Positions 1-8,692 of a stretch of DNA of 64,000 bases are shown piece after piece (positions within the stretch are counted from its first letter, which is position 1; each line of letters begins with the position of its first letter). The translations under genes and the position numbers were made by a program. The stretch is taken from contig NZ_CP038267.1 in the NCBI RefSeq assembly GCF_004564375.1, positions 3,474,501 through 3,538,500 of the forward strand, given 5' to 3'. The notes beneath the pieces are model-generated. The model was not told the origin of the DNA. It made no database searches and saw nothing but the letters and a program-made list of their open reading frames with translations. Source of the stretch: Nocardioides euryhalodurans (GTDB lineage: Bacteria; Actinomycetota; Actinomycetes; Propionibacteriales; Nocardioidaceae).

Positions 1-995
1 GTGGTCGGAGTGTCCGGGTTCACGGGAAGACGTCTGTGCCGCTTGAGCACTCGAACCTCGTCTTCTGTCAGCGTCGTACGGACGACCTCGTCACCCCAGG
101 CTGAGCGTGGCCCTACAACCGTTTCGGCCAACAGACGTGTGTCGTGCGGATGGTGGATGATCCAGCGATCAGCGCCCGTCGCAACGGCGGCGTTGAAGAT
201 GGCAGCACGGTCTTCCTGAGCCAGTAGAGGCGCATCGTCTGCGCGCATCTCCAAGAGGTGCCTGCGGCCCAACGCCAGCCAAACGATCGGCGCATTGACT
301 GGTCCGACGGGTTCGTCGCCGGGGTGCCAGAGGACGACCGGTTCATCGCTGGTCAGCAGTCGTGGCTCGTCGAAGGCGGCAACGGCCCATTGGCGCGTCC
401 AGAGCGCCTCGGCGACGGTGGTCAGTGCCTGTCCCACGGCTTGCTGGATCGCGTAAGCCGGGTCGGGCACGAGACGCGGGCCGTCTTCGCCGGTAGCGCT
501 TGCGATGAACTCCCGCACGTCTTCGGGGGAGTACGGCTCACCCCGCGCTCGCAGCCACTCCGCCACGCTCGCCGCATCCAGGGTCGACTTGAGGTGCTCG
601 CGCATCGCCTTGGTGCCCGTTGCTGATAGGTCCTCCCGGAACCGGCGGGTGCGCGTCATCTGGAAGGCGATGAAATTGGTGAGGTGATACCGGTCCTCTT
701 TCGTGTGGGGAGGCTGTCCGGAGGAGAGGATGCGCCGTATCGGGCTGACCGCACGGCTCTCAAAGGCGGAGAGGGATCGCTCAACAAACTCCGGGTGGAG
801 TATCTCTTCGTCGACTGGGGGGCTGTCCGGATGCAGGTCGGGCCGCCAGTCGTAGAACCCCACTTCCGCGCATGCCTTCTTGACGGAGGTTCTGAAGGCC
901 CGGTCGAGGTCGTCGCGGTCGACAAGCGTGATGCGTGACCGCTCATCAGCGAACAGCCGGAGATACATCTGCGGCACGAGGTGATGGCGCGTCAT
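1..995 (-). CDS. DUF4238 domain protein, 3' end beyond window
   Basis: This frame is open from an ATG at 993-995 to the left edge, giving about 331 codons and no stop in the window. The start MTRHHLVPQMYLRLFA is the His-His-x-Val-Pro-Gln signature of DUF4238 proteins. The second family landmark, LLTSDEPVVLW, lies near residues 213-223. The biochemical role of the family is not known to me. Such genes are common on mobile islands, which agrees with its place inside the integrated element here. No membrane segments or signal peptide are visible. Family assignment is fairly sure; the function is open. Confidence 0.8.
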   Translation of the reverse strand, partial: MTRHHLVPQMYLRLFADERSRITLVDRDDLDRAFRTSVKKACAEVGFYDWRPDLHPDSPPVDEEILHPEFVERSLSAFESRAVSPIRRILSSGQPPHTKEDRYHLTNFIAFQMTRTRRFREDLSATGTKAMREHLKSTLDAASVAEWLRARGEPYSPEDVREFIASATGEDGPRLVPDPAYAIQQAVGQALTTVAEALWTRQWAVAAFDEPRLLTSDEPVVLWHPGDEPVGPVNAPIVWLALGRRHLLEMRADDAPLLAQEDRAAIFNAAVATGADRWIIHHPHDTRLLAETVVGPRSAWGDEVVRTTLTEDEVRVLKRHRRLPVNPDTPT

Positions 996-1202
996 GTCGA
1001 GACGCTACGCGTTGGCACCCGTGAAGCCTCTCACTCGCGGGCTGGACTGGCCCCGCCTCATGTCTGAAATCAAGCGGCGGTGAAGCGCTCCGGGGAGGGA
1101 GTCGACTCCCCTCTCTCCCGCCCTCCCTCTCTCCCTCCCAGTGACCGGGAGGGTCATCGACCGCTGCAGACGGCCTAACTACCCGCGTACACCCGGCCGG
1201 AC

Positions 1203-1472
1203 GGGAGGGGGAGACCCGGCGGGAGGGGGAGACCCGGCGGGAGGGGGAGACCCGGCGGGAGGGGGAGACCCGGCGGGAGGGGGAGACCCGGCGGGAGGGG
1301 GAGACCCGGCGGGAGGGGGAGACCCGGCGGGAGGGGGAGACCCGGCGGGAGGGGGAGACCCGGCGGGAGGGGGAGACCCGGCGGGAGGGGGAGACCCGGC
1401 GGGAGGGGGAGACCCGGCGGGAGGGGGAGACCCGGCGGGAGGGGGAGACCCGGCGGGAGGGGGAGACCGGGC
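1203..1472. repeat. 18-base tandem repeat, 15 copies
   Basis: The unit GGGAGGGGGAGACCCGGC is repeated head to tail without spacing. Fourteen copies are identical and the fifteenth, at 1455-1472, has one change. A looser GAGGAGGCC-type repeat follows to about 1500. The array fills most of the gene-free stretch 996-1507. All frames through it are open because 18 is a multiple of three, so the Gly-Gly-Gly-Asp-Pro-Ala and Pro-Pro-Pro-Ala-Gly-Ser repeat frames are probably artefacts. The top strand is dense in runs of three to five G and could form quadruplexes. A role as protein-binding iterons is possible but unproven. Confidence 0.95.
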
Positions 1473-1507
1473 GAGGAGGCCGGGCGAGGAGGCCAGGAGG
1501 GAGCGGA

Positions 1508-1834
1508 CTACCGGAACACCTGCGCCACCAGCGCGGCAGCATCCGTGAACACCCCGCACCGGTGGCACTGGAACATCACCCGCTGCTCTACCCACCCCTC
1601 ATGCTGCACACGAGACCTGGCCGGGGTGATGGTGCACCCGAACACCCGGCACACCAGCGTCTGGTGGCCACGCTGACGACGGCGGACGTCACGGGCCGCA
1701 GCCCGCTTCTGGCGACGCTCCTTGGCCGCGCGGCGACGCCACTCACGCCCCTGCTGCCGGTGCTCCCGTCGGCGCACGGCGTTGACTGCACCAAGGCTGT
1801 TGCGTCCCGTGAACCCCGTGGTCCTCATCCTCAT
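1508..1834 (-). CDS. Small basic protein with possible zinc-binding cysteines
   Basis: The 108-residue frame has a very basic N-terminal half (residues 20-55, rich in Arg and Lys). Its C-terminal half has the pattern CRVFGC about 20 residues before FQCHRCG, so four or five cysteines that could bind one zinc ion. I do not recognise a family. The basic region and cysteine pairs suggest a nucleic-acid-binding protein of the mobile element. The start at 1834 is the first ATG; no strong ribosome binding site decides it. It may be an over-call, since the region next to the repeats has several open frames. Confidence 0.45.
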   Translation of the reverse strand: MRMRTTGFTGRNSLGAVNAVRRREHRQQGREWRRRAAKERRQKRAAARDVRRRQRGHQTLVCRVFGCTITPARSRVQHEGWVEQRVMFQCHRCGVFTDAAALVAQVFR

Positions 1835-2050
1835 GACCCGTTCCTATCGACCCACGGGCGGCGAGCCGTCGCGAATCGGCCAGTCAGTTTGGACGTCTCG
1901 TAGGGGGTCCAGGAGCGCGAGAGAACTCGACGATGACCCCGACCAGGTTATGGGTCGCCGTAGGGGTGACGGCCGGGCTGGCTGGTGAGGACTGGTCGTT
2001 AGCGCCGGAGAGACAGCAACCCACCCCGCGCCAACTGGAGGACCGCAACT

Positions 2051-2944
2051 ATGACGACCACACCCACCCCCGAGAGGGCGAAGGCACCGCGCAAGAAGCG
2101 TGCTGAGAAGGGCGTGCGCATCACCGAGCGCGACATCCTGCTGCTCCAGCGCGCCTGCCGCTACGGTGCCCTGACCATCCCGATGCTTCAGCACACCGTG
2201 GCTCGCCGAGAAGTCCTCGACATGTTCGGCAACCTCACCGGCGAGACAGTGGCGCTGCACCGCTCCACCATTCACGAGCAGGTGCACCGGCTGGTTCGCG
2301 CCGGGGCCCTGGAGACCAGCGACGGGCCGTCCAACGTCATCCGCCCCCGCAACCTGCCCGCGCTGCTTGTGCCGACCCGTGGAGGCTATGACCTGGCGGG
2401 AACCGAGTTGACCTACAAGCGGCCCGCCCTGGCGACGCTCCTGCACACCCTCTCAGTCGCCCAGATGGGCCTACGCCACGAAGCCGACGACTGGGAGGTC
2501 GTCACCGACCGCCAGGTGCGTTCGGACATCCAGCAGTGGCGCAGCGAGCGGGAGCGGGCCCGAAGGGCCAAGGAGCCGGTTCCGCAGGTACCTCAGGACG
2601 CTGACTGGATTGCCACGGAGACCGACAACGGCAGCCTGCGCGGCGGTGCCTTGTCGGGGGCACGTGGACCCCGCACACACGCGCCGGACCTCATCATCAA
2701 GAACGCTGCGGGTGAGAGGAACGCGGTCGAGGTCGAGTTGACGGCGAAGACGGTGGCGGATCTGCGTGAGGTCATGAAGGCGTTCGCGTCGACGGGCAAG
2801 TACCGCCGGGTCATCTACTACTGCCCCACCCGCAGCATCGCGGCCCGCGTGGCGAATGCCGCCAACGAGCGGGGGACCGAACTGGCTGAGCGGGTGACGG
2901 TGCGGAAGTTCACCCCGCTGTATGGGACGGGCTGCTTCCTCTAA
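2051..2944 (+). CDS. Replication-relaxation family protein
   Basis: The 297-residue protein matches the replication-relaxation family found on actinobacterial plasmids and integrative elements. Residues about 22-100 form a winged-helix region (ITERDILLLQRACRYGALTI, then a helix with RSTIHEQVHRLVRAGAL). The second half has the conserved APDLII and VEVELTAKT stretch followed by KYRRVIYYC, a fold resembling a nuclease core. The family is thought to act in plasmid replication or mobilisation, but its exact reaction is not established. The gene stands alone, followed at once by a hairpin at 2955-2990. Confidence 0.75.
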   Translation: MTTTPTPERAKAPRKKRAEKGVRITERDILLLQRACRYGALTIPMLQHTVARREVLDMFGNLTGETVALHRSTIHEQVHRLVRAGALETSDGPSNVIRPRNLPALLVPTRGGYDLAGTELTYKRPALATLLHTLSVAQMGLRHEADDWEVVTDRQVRSDIQQWRSERERARRAKEPVPQVPQDADWIATETDNGSLRGGALSGARGPRTHAPDLIIKNAAGERNAVEVELTAKTVADLREVMKAFASTGKYRRVIYYCPTRSIAARVANAANERGTELAERVTVRKFTPLYGTGCFL

Positions 2945-2954
2945 CCCCACGCGC

Positions 2955-2990
2955 CAACGCCCGTGCCCTGGCGAGAGGGCGCGGGCGTTG
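2955..2990 (+). terminator. Hairpin terminator after the replication-relaxation gene
   Basis: CAACGCCCG at 2955-2963 pairs with CGGGCGTTG at 2982-2990, with partial pairing of CCCT and AGGG inside. It starts 10 bases after the stop codon. There is no U-tract, as is usual for terminators in GC-rich actinobacteria. Confidence 0.65.
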
Positions 2991-3455
2991 TCGCGTCCAA
3001 CGTCCTGTCCGTGATCATCCGTAGCGTCCCTGAGCGGGGGATGGACATGCCCATAAGGCTGACCAGCGAGTCCAGTCAGTCGCTGACGCCACGGCGTGTT
3101 CGCCACATGGGGAGACGGCTCCCTGCTCGCTGCGGCGGTCATTGGCGTGATGGACCACAGCGGGCGGGGAGCCGCTTCCGGCGGCCATGTGCGGCTGGCT
3201 TCCCGTCGTCGCCCGTGTCACCGCTGCTCGGTCGGAATCGGCTCGTTTGCCTCTTCGTTCCGGGCTCGTGGCACGCTGGTTGGCATCGCCTTCGCGGCGG
3301 GTCGCTGGCTCGGGATGTCGCATCAGCGCGCGCAGCGCTGCTGAGGTTGTCGACTTCAGTTGAGTCTTCTCGACAGGCTCTTGGCTGGTTGGGTTCTTCG
3401 AGTGATGGGCTCTGCTGGGTGTGTTCCTCTTAAGGCCCCCGGTTTCGTACCCGGT

Positions 3456-3555
3456 ACGCCCGGTTCTGTCCCTCAAGCGACCGATTCCAGCACCGAAACG
3501 CCCGGTTCTGTCCCTCAAGCGACCGGTTCCAGCACCGAAACGCCCGGTTTCGTCC
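3456..3555. repeat. 42-base direct repeats, two full copies and a partial third
   Basis: A 42-base unit starts at 3456, repeats at 3498 with one base change, and its first bases begin again at 3540. Short ACCGGTT/CCCGGTT-like motifs recur inside and upstream from about 3430. The repeats sit in the 690-base stretch 2945-3636 between the replication-relaxation gene and the winged-helix gene that reads toward them. Apart from the hairpin at 2955-2990 and these repeats I see nothing in that stretch. The setting is suggestive of a plasmid-type replication origin, but this is inference only. Confidence 0.7.
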
Positions 3556-3636
3556 CCGCCGGGTTGGTGGTCAGCAGGACGGGAAGAGGCCCGCACCGAT
3601 CTCGGCGAGGGCCTCTCGCTTGGAGGTTCGCGATGA

Positions 3637-4782
3637 TCAGAACGGCGGGTCCGTTGGGTCATGCTCGACAGGGGTGGGCAGATCTGCCCACGGGTTCTCG
3701 TACTTCTGGTTCGGCCGCCGCGTCTCCACCGTCGTGTTCTTCGTCGGGACCGTCATCGGCTTCCGGTAGGCGGCTCCGCGCCCAGACCGGCTTCCGGGGG
3801 TCGTGTAGAGGCCCTGCTCCTCTGCCACCTTGGCGTGCACGTCCCACTGAGACTTGCTCATGCCGAACTCCTTGGCGATGTGCGTGACGCCGCCCTGGTA
3901 GCCGCCACGGCCTGCTGCCTTGATGAGCAGCACCGCCGCCACCCACGCGGCTCCCGGCGTAACGTCTGTCCGGCGCACCCACGTGCTGCCGTTCTTGACG
4001 GTCGCGGGGTCCTGCCAGTACCAGTTGTGAGGGACCCTCACGAATCGGTCCTTGGGGGTGGCGACGGTCTTCGCTGGGGTGCCGTCGGCCTTGAGGACCG
4101 GCTTGCCGTGCTCGTCCACCTTGTCCACGAGGTTGATGGGCCGCACCTCTAGCGCCCAATACTCGGTCATGACGCCCTTCTTGTTCTCGCGCCACTCGAC
4201 CTTCTTGACCACCAGGTCGTCGCCGAACCGGCCCTCACGAAACCAGCGGCGGACCGTCTTGGCGTCCTTCGCGCCCATGATGGTGGCGAGGAAGGTGGGG
4301 GTGGCGTAGATGTCGCCTGTGTCGCTGATGAGGCGACGGGCGGCAACGATGCGCAAGGCCCATTCGGGGCGGTACCGGCGGAACACGTCGACGTGGACGC
4401 GGGTGTGCAGGTCCACCCAGGCCGTCTCCGGCTCGGTCCTTGGCGGATTCCCGGCGGGCGTGCCTATGGCGGCCTGTATGGGCATTTGGATGACCTGCGC
4501 AGCCTCGGTCTCGGTGGTCACTAGGGCTGCGTCGGGGGTGCCGGTGAACGGCGCGAACAGGCTCTGCTCGGGCCTGTTCCACGGCCCCGCGTCAGGGAAC
4601 AGGCGGGCCATGCCGTCGAGCCAGCCGACGAACGCCGGTGCCAGTTCCGGGTCGGCGAGGAGGTCCTCGGCGGGTGTGGTGTGTACGTCCGTGTGGAGGC
4701 CGGTGTAGTAGGTCAATGCGCGTCGCTCGTACCGGTTGCGGTCGAAGTCGAACCGATCGTCGGGGGTAGCAGGAGCAGACAT
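3637..4782 (-). CDS. Winged-helix protein of the mobile element, possible replication protein
   Basis: This is a 381-residue protein starting MSAPATPDDRFDFDRNRYE. An upstream ATG at 4890 would add 36 residues of low-quality sequence, so the inner ATG is preferred. Residues about 145-190 hold one putative helix-turn-helix (DVFRRYRPEWALRI and ATPTFLATIMGAKDAKTVRRWF). Residues about 270-330 resemble a winged helix (GVTHIAKEFGMSKSQWDVHA, then EEQGLYTT). I do not recognise the family. Two DNA-binding-like parts and the neighbouring 42-base repeats and replication-relaxation gene make a plasmid-type initiator a reasonable guess. The tail (PTPVEHDPTDPPF) is disordered. Confidence 0.6.
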   Translation of the reverse strand: MSAPATPDDRFDFDRNRYERRALTYYTGLHTDVHTTPAEDLLADPELAPAFVGWLDGMARLFPDAGPWNRPEQSLFAPFTGTPDAALVTTETEAAQVIQMPIQAAIGTPAGNPPRTEPETAWVDLHTRVHVDVFRRYRPEWALRIVAARRLISDTGDIYATPTFLATIMGAKDAKTVRRWFREGRFGDDLVVKKVEWRENKKGVMTEYWALEVRPINLVDKVDEHGKPVLKADGTPAKTVATPKDRFVRVPHNWYWQDPATVKNGSTWVRRTDVTPGAAWVAAVLLIKAAGRGGYQGGVTHIAKEFGMSKSQWDVHAKVAEEQGLYTTPGSRSGRGAAYRKPMTVPTKNTTVETRRPNQKYENPWADLPTPVEHDPTDPPF

Positions 4783-4991
4783 CTCAGGGGGCTCATCTCT
4801 TGCGGGGAAACACCGGGGGCTAGTCGGTGCGGTGGCTGTTGCATCTCCTCTATCGGCGCAGAAATCGGGCGCGTGTACCCCCGTTGTCAAGGTTCTGCAA
4901 ACAGGTCAAGCGTCGGAATAGGCCAGCCGATAGACGCAGTGAGAGCAGCGCGACCAGTTGCGGGTCCTCATCTCCCCGCCGGACGTGAAAC

Positions 4992-5021
4992 GCGGCCCCC
5001 GGATGGCTACCCGGGGGCCGC
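4992..5021 (-). terminator. Strong hairpin terminator downstream of the protease gene
   Basis: GCGGCCCCCGG at 4992-5002 pairs perfectly with CCGGGGGCCGC at 5011-5021 around an 8-base loop. It lies 86 bases after the stop of the minus-strand protease gene, and reading leftward it is followed by GTTTCACG. The rest of the 325-base gap 4783-5107 shows no gene. Confidence 0.75.
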
Positions 5022-5107
5022 TCTGTGTGTCCCGCCTGTTGGTGTGCGCCCTGCCGCTTCAGACGCCAAACGGACACTCGTCGATGCCGATCGACGTTCT
5101 ACATCAG

Positions 5108-6028
5108 TTAGAGGTTCTCGGTGCTTGGCTCGGATACTCGGTAGAAAGCGTTGCCGTCGGGATCTACGTCGAAGGTCGGGTACACGTCGCAATCGATGTG
5201 GTCGTGCATTACTAGGTGGGCGACTTGAGCCACCTCGCCGCCTTCGTCGCTGCTCGCTGCGCTGGGGACCATGACGTTCAACTCCAAGACCGGCCCGACA
5301 GCGGCGGCGTAGGTGCTTGAGGCTGGAGGGTCTCCGCCCAAGTCCATCGAACTGCTGAGGAAGCCGACCACCTGGCCCTCCGCGTCGAGGACGGCTCCCC
5401 CCGACGTACCCCACGGACCTGGTGCATCGGACTCGAATCCAGGTGACCCTCGGTACTTCTGGAACCGCCTGATGGGTTCCTGTGAGAGCACTTCGCCAAC
5501 GCTGACCGTGGGGTGGGGCTCGATCGTGAGGATCGGGTTTTCGTCTTCGGGCTTCTCGAACTCCACCTTGGTGCCGGGGTAGCCGACGAACATCACCGGT
5601 TCGCCTACGTCGGGCATTCGAAGGGCCAAGGGGAGGTGGCGAAGCCAGTCGGAGGTCTGCCCGGGAAGTTGCGTCGACATGGTGGCGAGGTCCGTTTCGG
5701 TGTGCAGGTTGATCGCACTGACCTCAAGGAGCGCCCCAAAGATCGCCTCGGGTTCCGACGGCGGGTGCTGGTCTGTCTGGAGGTACACGTAGAGGCCGGA
5801 ACCCTCGTCTGGGTTGGTCGCGTGGTTGTTGTAGTGCTCGTCGATGACGTGCTTGGCGGTCACGAACCATCCGGGGCCTATGCAGACTGCGGTACCCAAG
5901 CCCTTCACCGTGCCGTCCTGAACTGCCAGCACTGGGAGGACGGCTCGCTGGATGTCTTGGTACTCGGTGAACTCGTGGAGTTCTCCTTGGCGGATCGCCA
6001 CGTCGCCGATTCTGAGGGCTGCAGTCAC
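5108..6028 (-). CDS. Trypsin-like serine protease coupled to an OLD-family nuclease
   Basis: This 306-residue protein has a chymotrypsin-fold catalytic triad: His60 in FVTAKHVID, Asp113 in TETDLATM and Ser209 in PWGTSGGAV. It has no signal peptide or membrane segment, so it should act in the cytoplasm. The start is GTG at 6026-6028, and GTGA overlaps the TGA of the OLD-family gene, so the two are translationally coupled and probably work together. An intracellular protease paired with a DNA-sensing ATPase/nuclease fits a phage-defence effector. The substrate is unknown. The last 60 residues lie outside the protease core and match nothing I know. Confidence 0.85.
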   Translation of the reverse strand: MTAALRIGDVAIRQGELHEFTEYQDIQRAVLPVLAVQDGTVKGLGTAVCIGPGWFVTAKHVIDEHYNNHATNPDEGSGLYVYLQTDQHPPSEPEAIFGALLEVSAINLHTETDLATMSTQLPGQTSDWLRHLPLALRMPDVGEPVMFVGYPGTKVEFEKPEDENPILTIEPHPTVSVGEVLSQEPIRRFQKYRGSPGFESDAPGPWGTSGGAVLDAEGQVVGFLSSSMDLGGDPPASSTYAAAVGPVLELNVMVPSAASSDEGGEVAQVAHLVMHDHIDCDVYPTFDVDPDGNAFYRVSEPSTENL

Positions 6029-7923
6029 TGTTGGGTGCCGTTGATGCGTTCGATCAGCGCTTGGAAGTTGGCGAGCGTCTCGGCGCTCAGGCCGTCGATC
6101 TTCTTCGGGTCGCGGAGCAGAACCTCGGCGGGCTTGTAGTGGTCGTACTTTTCGTGGAGTTGCTGGAGCCGGTGGACGATCCGGTCACCGGGCGGGAGGT
6201 CGTCCTCCTTGACGCGCCGGTTGAACGCGTTGTTGTAGAGCGCGAGGTAGTCGGAGACCGTGAAGAGGTCCTCGATGTCGGCGTGTTTTGCCGAGATGAT
6301 GTCGCCGACCCGGATCAACCTGTCCTTGCTCAGGCGTCCTGCCTCCATAGCCGCGTCGAGGCGTCCCGCACCCTCTGTTCCGGAGTCCACGAGGACCGTC
6401 ACCTCCAGTTCGCGACCGATGAGCGCTACGAAGGCGGGGATGTTGGAGGCGCTCCCAGCGGGGAGGATCCTCCAGTGCTCGTCGAGCGATGTGCGGTCCT
6501 CATCGGCGAGTTTCCTGCTGATCAGGTCGAGATAGAGGAAGTCGCTGGGGCCCTCGACGAGCAGGTTGCTGTTGCCGATGAACAGATGCTGCGCCACGTC
6601 GTAGCCGAGCGCTGCTTGAAGCGGGAAGAGGCTGTCGGCGTCAACCGACAGCACTTCCCGGCTCACGACAGCGCCCTCCTTCGGTCCCTTGTCCTCCACG
6701 ATGCGCACGCGCTCGATCTGGTCTGTCTCCACCATGAACGGCGAGTGGGTCGTGTAGAGCACCTGTGCGGCCGGGGCGAGACGCTCGTTGATGAAGCGGA
6801 GGAAGTCCGCCTGTGCGCGTCCGTGAAGGGTGAGGCCGGGCTCGTCGAGAAGGATGACGAAGTTGTCGTTACGCGACTCGAACTCGGTGAAGGCGGCGAG
6901 GAACGAGAAGAACCAGCGGAAACCGCTGGAGCGCTGGGAGAAGTTGTTGGTGAAGAAGTGCCTGGTGTCCTCGACCCGGATGTCGAGGATGTTCTGAGTG
7001 ATGTGGGGTCGCCCCTGAGGGTCGGTGCCGATCTTCCGGTCGATGTCGAACCGGACCCGGAGGCTGGGGTTCTGCTTCCAGTATTCGAAGACCTGCTCCG
7101 TGAGGTCGTTGCTCACGGCCTCCAGTTCTGCGCGACGGTCCTCGTAGTCGTCGCTGCAGAGTGCGGTGGGGGTTGTGTCCGCGAGGGCGAGAAGCGATCG
7201 GGCGGTCTGGTCGGAGGTTGAGGCAGTCTCCTCGGCTCCACCCTTGGAGAGCCGGAGCAGGTCGATCCTGCCTTCGAGCACGCTGTATTCGCCGAAGTAG
7301 AAGAACGTGGGTACGTCTAGGAGGGTGATTATCGCGTCGCTGATGCTCTTCCCGTTGGCAACGTGCCCGTCGAGCGCCGTGGTGGTGCTGGAAAGTGCGG
7401 CGGTGAGCGTCTCATCGGCACCCTCGGACAGGGCGGTAATGCGGCCACGGAGGTCCTCGAAGGTAGTGGTGCTCGTCAGTTCCTTGGCGACCTCCTCGGG
7501 CAGGTCTAGCGCGGCCACAAAGCCCCTAACCGCCTTGGCCTCATCGGCCGAGACAACCCACCACGTGGTGTCCTTGTCATACTTCCGGTAGACCGTGATG
7601 GAGTCGCCCGTTAGGACGCCGTCTCCGAACTTGTCGGAGATCGCCTTTTTCTCGTCGTCGCTCAGGGCGAAGTCGGCCTCGATGGGCCTCGCCTTGGATA
7701 TGGCCTCGGCCTTGCGGTCCTTGGTGAGGAGCCACCGGGGGTAGTCCTGTTGGGTGTTGAAGGTTGCGCCGTCCACCGGGTTGAGCCGGTGCAGGGCCGC
7801 GAGCACTGCCGTCTTGCCCGCTTCGTTCATGCCGACGAGGCAGGTGACGTCCGAGTCCACGGTGATGTCGCCGCTGTCGACGATGTTCCGAAACTTTCGG
7901 ACCCGGAACCGGGTGAGGCGCAT
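6025..7923 (-). CDS. OLD-family ATPase with C-terminal TOPRIM nuclease domain
   Basis: The start ATG at 7923 follows a GGGGGAAAG binding site at good spacing, giving 632 residues. The N-terminus is an SMC/ABC-type ATPase: Walker A GMNEAGKT at residues 31-38, a signature-like region at about 331-343, Walker B ILLDEPG near 358-364 and a THSPF switch near 392. The C-terminal TOPRIM domain shows the glutamate motif LLVEGPSDFLYL (about 455-466) and the aspartate motif VTVLVDSG (about 508-515). Known relatives (P2 Old, GajA) are ATP-regulated endonucleases in phage defence. It is the first gene of a two-gene operon with the protease. GajB-type helicase is absent, so this is not a standard Gabija locus. 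Confidence 0.88.
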   Translation of the reverse strand: MRLTRFRVRKFRNIVDSGDITVDSDVTCLVGMNEAGKTAVLAALHRLNPVDGATFNTQQDYPRWLLTKDRKAEAISKARPIEADFALSDDEKKAISDKFGDGVLTGDSITVYRKYDKDTTWWVVSADEAKAVRGFVAALDLPEEVAKELTSTTTFEDLRGRITALSEGADETLTAALSSTTTALDGHVANGKSISDAIITLLDVPTFFYFGEYSVLEGRIDLLRLSKGGAEETASTSDQTARSLLALADTTPTALCSDDYEDRRAELEAVSNDLTEQVFEYWKQNPSLRVRFDIDRKIGTDPQGRPHITQNILDIRVEDTRHFFTNNFSQRSSGFRWFFSFLAAFTEFESRNDNFVILLDEPGLTLHGRAQADFLRFINERLAPAAQVLYTTHSPFMVETDQIERVRIVEDKGPKEGAVVSREVLSVDADSLFPLQAALGYDVAQHLFIGNSNLLVEGPSDFLYLDLISRKLADEDRTSLDEHWRILPAGSASNIPAFVALIGRELEVTVLVDSGTEGAGRLDAAMEAGRLSKDRLIRVGDIISAKHADIEDLFTVSDYLALYNNAFNRRVKEDDLPPGDRIVHRLQQLHEKYDHYKPAEVLLRDPKKIDGLSAETLANFQALIERINGTQQ

Positions 7924-8181
7924 GTCTTTCCCCCATGTGGATGTGTCGTGGGTCACGCGGACCTTAGGCGGTGCTCAGTGTAGGCAGGGTCGCCGACACC
8001 GTCCGGGCCCGCGGTGCGCCGCGGCCACGCGGTGGAGTCATCCCGCACCTAGCCGGTCTTGTGGCAGTGGCTGTCCGAGCGCAGCAGGCGATTGGCGGTA
8101 CAAACGCCCGATCAGGCGGCCGATACGTCGGGCGTAGGCGGGGTCACCACCCCGATCATCTGAGAGACAAGGACTCTCGCC

Positions 8182-8532
8182 ATGCCTGTTCTGGCTACCC
8201 CCAGCCGCACAACCGACGCGGTCTACAACCTCACGTTGAGTAACGGCCTGCCCACCGCGTGCACCTGCCCCGGTTTCACCTACCGCAACCGGTGCCGTCA
8301 CATCACCGAGCACACTCTCGGCGGCAGCCAGGTGTACTGCGACGGCTGCGGCACCACGCACCTCCGCGCGGTGCGCTACGACGCCGGACGCGCGTGGGTA
8401 CGCAGACAGGGGGACACCTGCGCGCAGTGCAGTCGGAAAGACAGCCTCTGTGTAGTCCCGGATTGGGACGCCCGCGAGGCACTCCGTTCCCGCGAAGAGG
8501 CCCTCGCGGTTCCTAGTGCAGAGACTCGATGA
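8182..8532 (+). CDS. Small SWIM zinc-finger protein
   Basis: The 116-residue protein has a SWIM-type pattern: Cys27-x-Cys29, then Cys38-x-His40 (ACTCPGFTYRNRCRH). Two further cysteine pairs follow at Cys53/Cys56 and Cys80/Cys83, which could form a second zinc site. SWIM fingers bind DNA or proteins and are found with helicases, transposases and recombination mediators. The gene is divergent from the OLD-family nuclease across a 258-base gap, which shows short GC-rich inverted repeats but no gene. It is followed by the recombinase pair. A role with those recombinases is possible but not shown. The start ATG is clear. Confidence 0.7.
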   Translation: MPVLATPSRTTDAVYNLTLSNGLPTACTCPGFTYRNRCRHITEHTLGGSQVYCDGCGTTHLRAVRYDAGRAWVRRQGDTCAQCSRKDSLCVVPDWDAREALRSREEALAVPSAETR

Positions 8533-8692
8533 GAGCCGGTGGCGCGTTGTCGTTAGGGGCCGGGTAATCGATCGGGTGAACTTTCTGGCGGGCCGAACGG
8601 GCCGCCTAACGTGGTGCCACGGACCGCGGCGGTCCGTCGTGATCAGGATGGACCGCTTCCGCCGGACTGCCCTGCCGCGGCAAGATCCTCGG

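Noticed and set aside
1141..1595. Open frames of repeated Gly-Gly-Gly-Asp-Pro-Ala on the plus strand and Pro-Pro-Pro-Ala-Gly-Ser on the minus strand
   Set aside because: They arise because the repeat unit is 18 bases long; all six frames stay open and none has a binding site or a non-repetitive domain.
3015..3662. 215-codon minus-strand frame downstream of the winged-helix gene
   Set aside because: Low-complexity basic sequence with repeats copied from the 42-base DNA repeats, and no family match; likely non-coding.
5108..7923. Gabija system
   Set aside because: The OLD-type nuclease resembles GajA, but the expected UvrD-like GajB helicase is missing and a protease takes its place.
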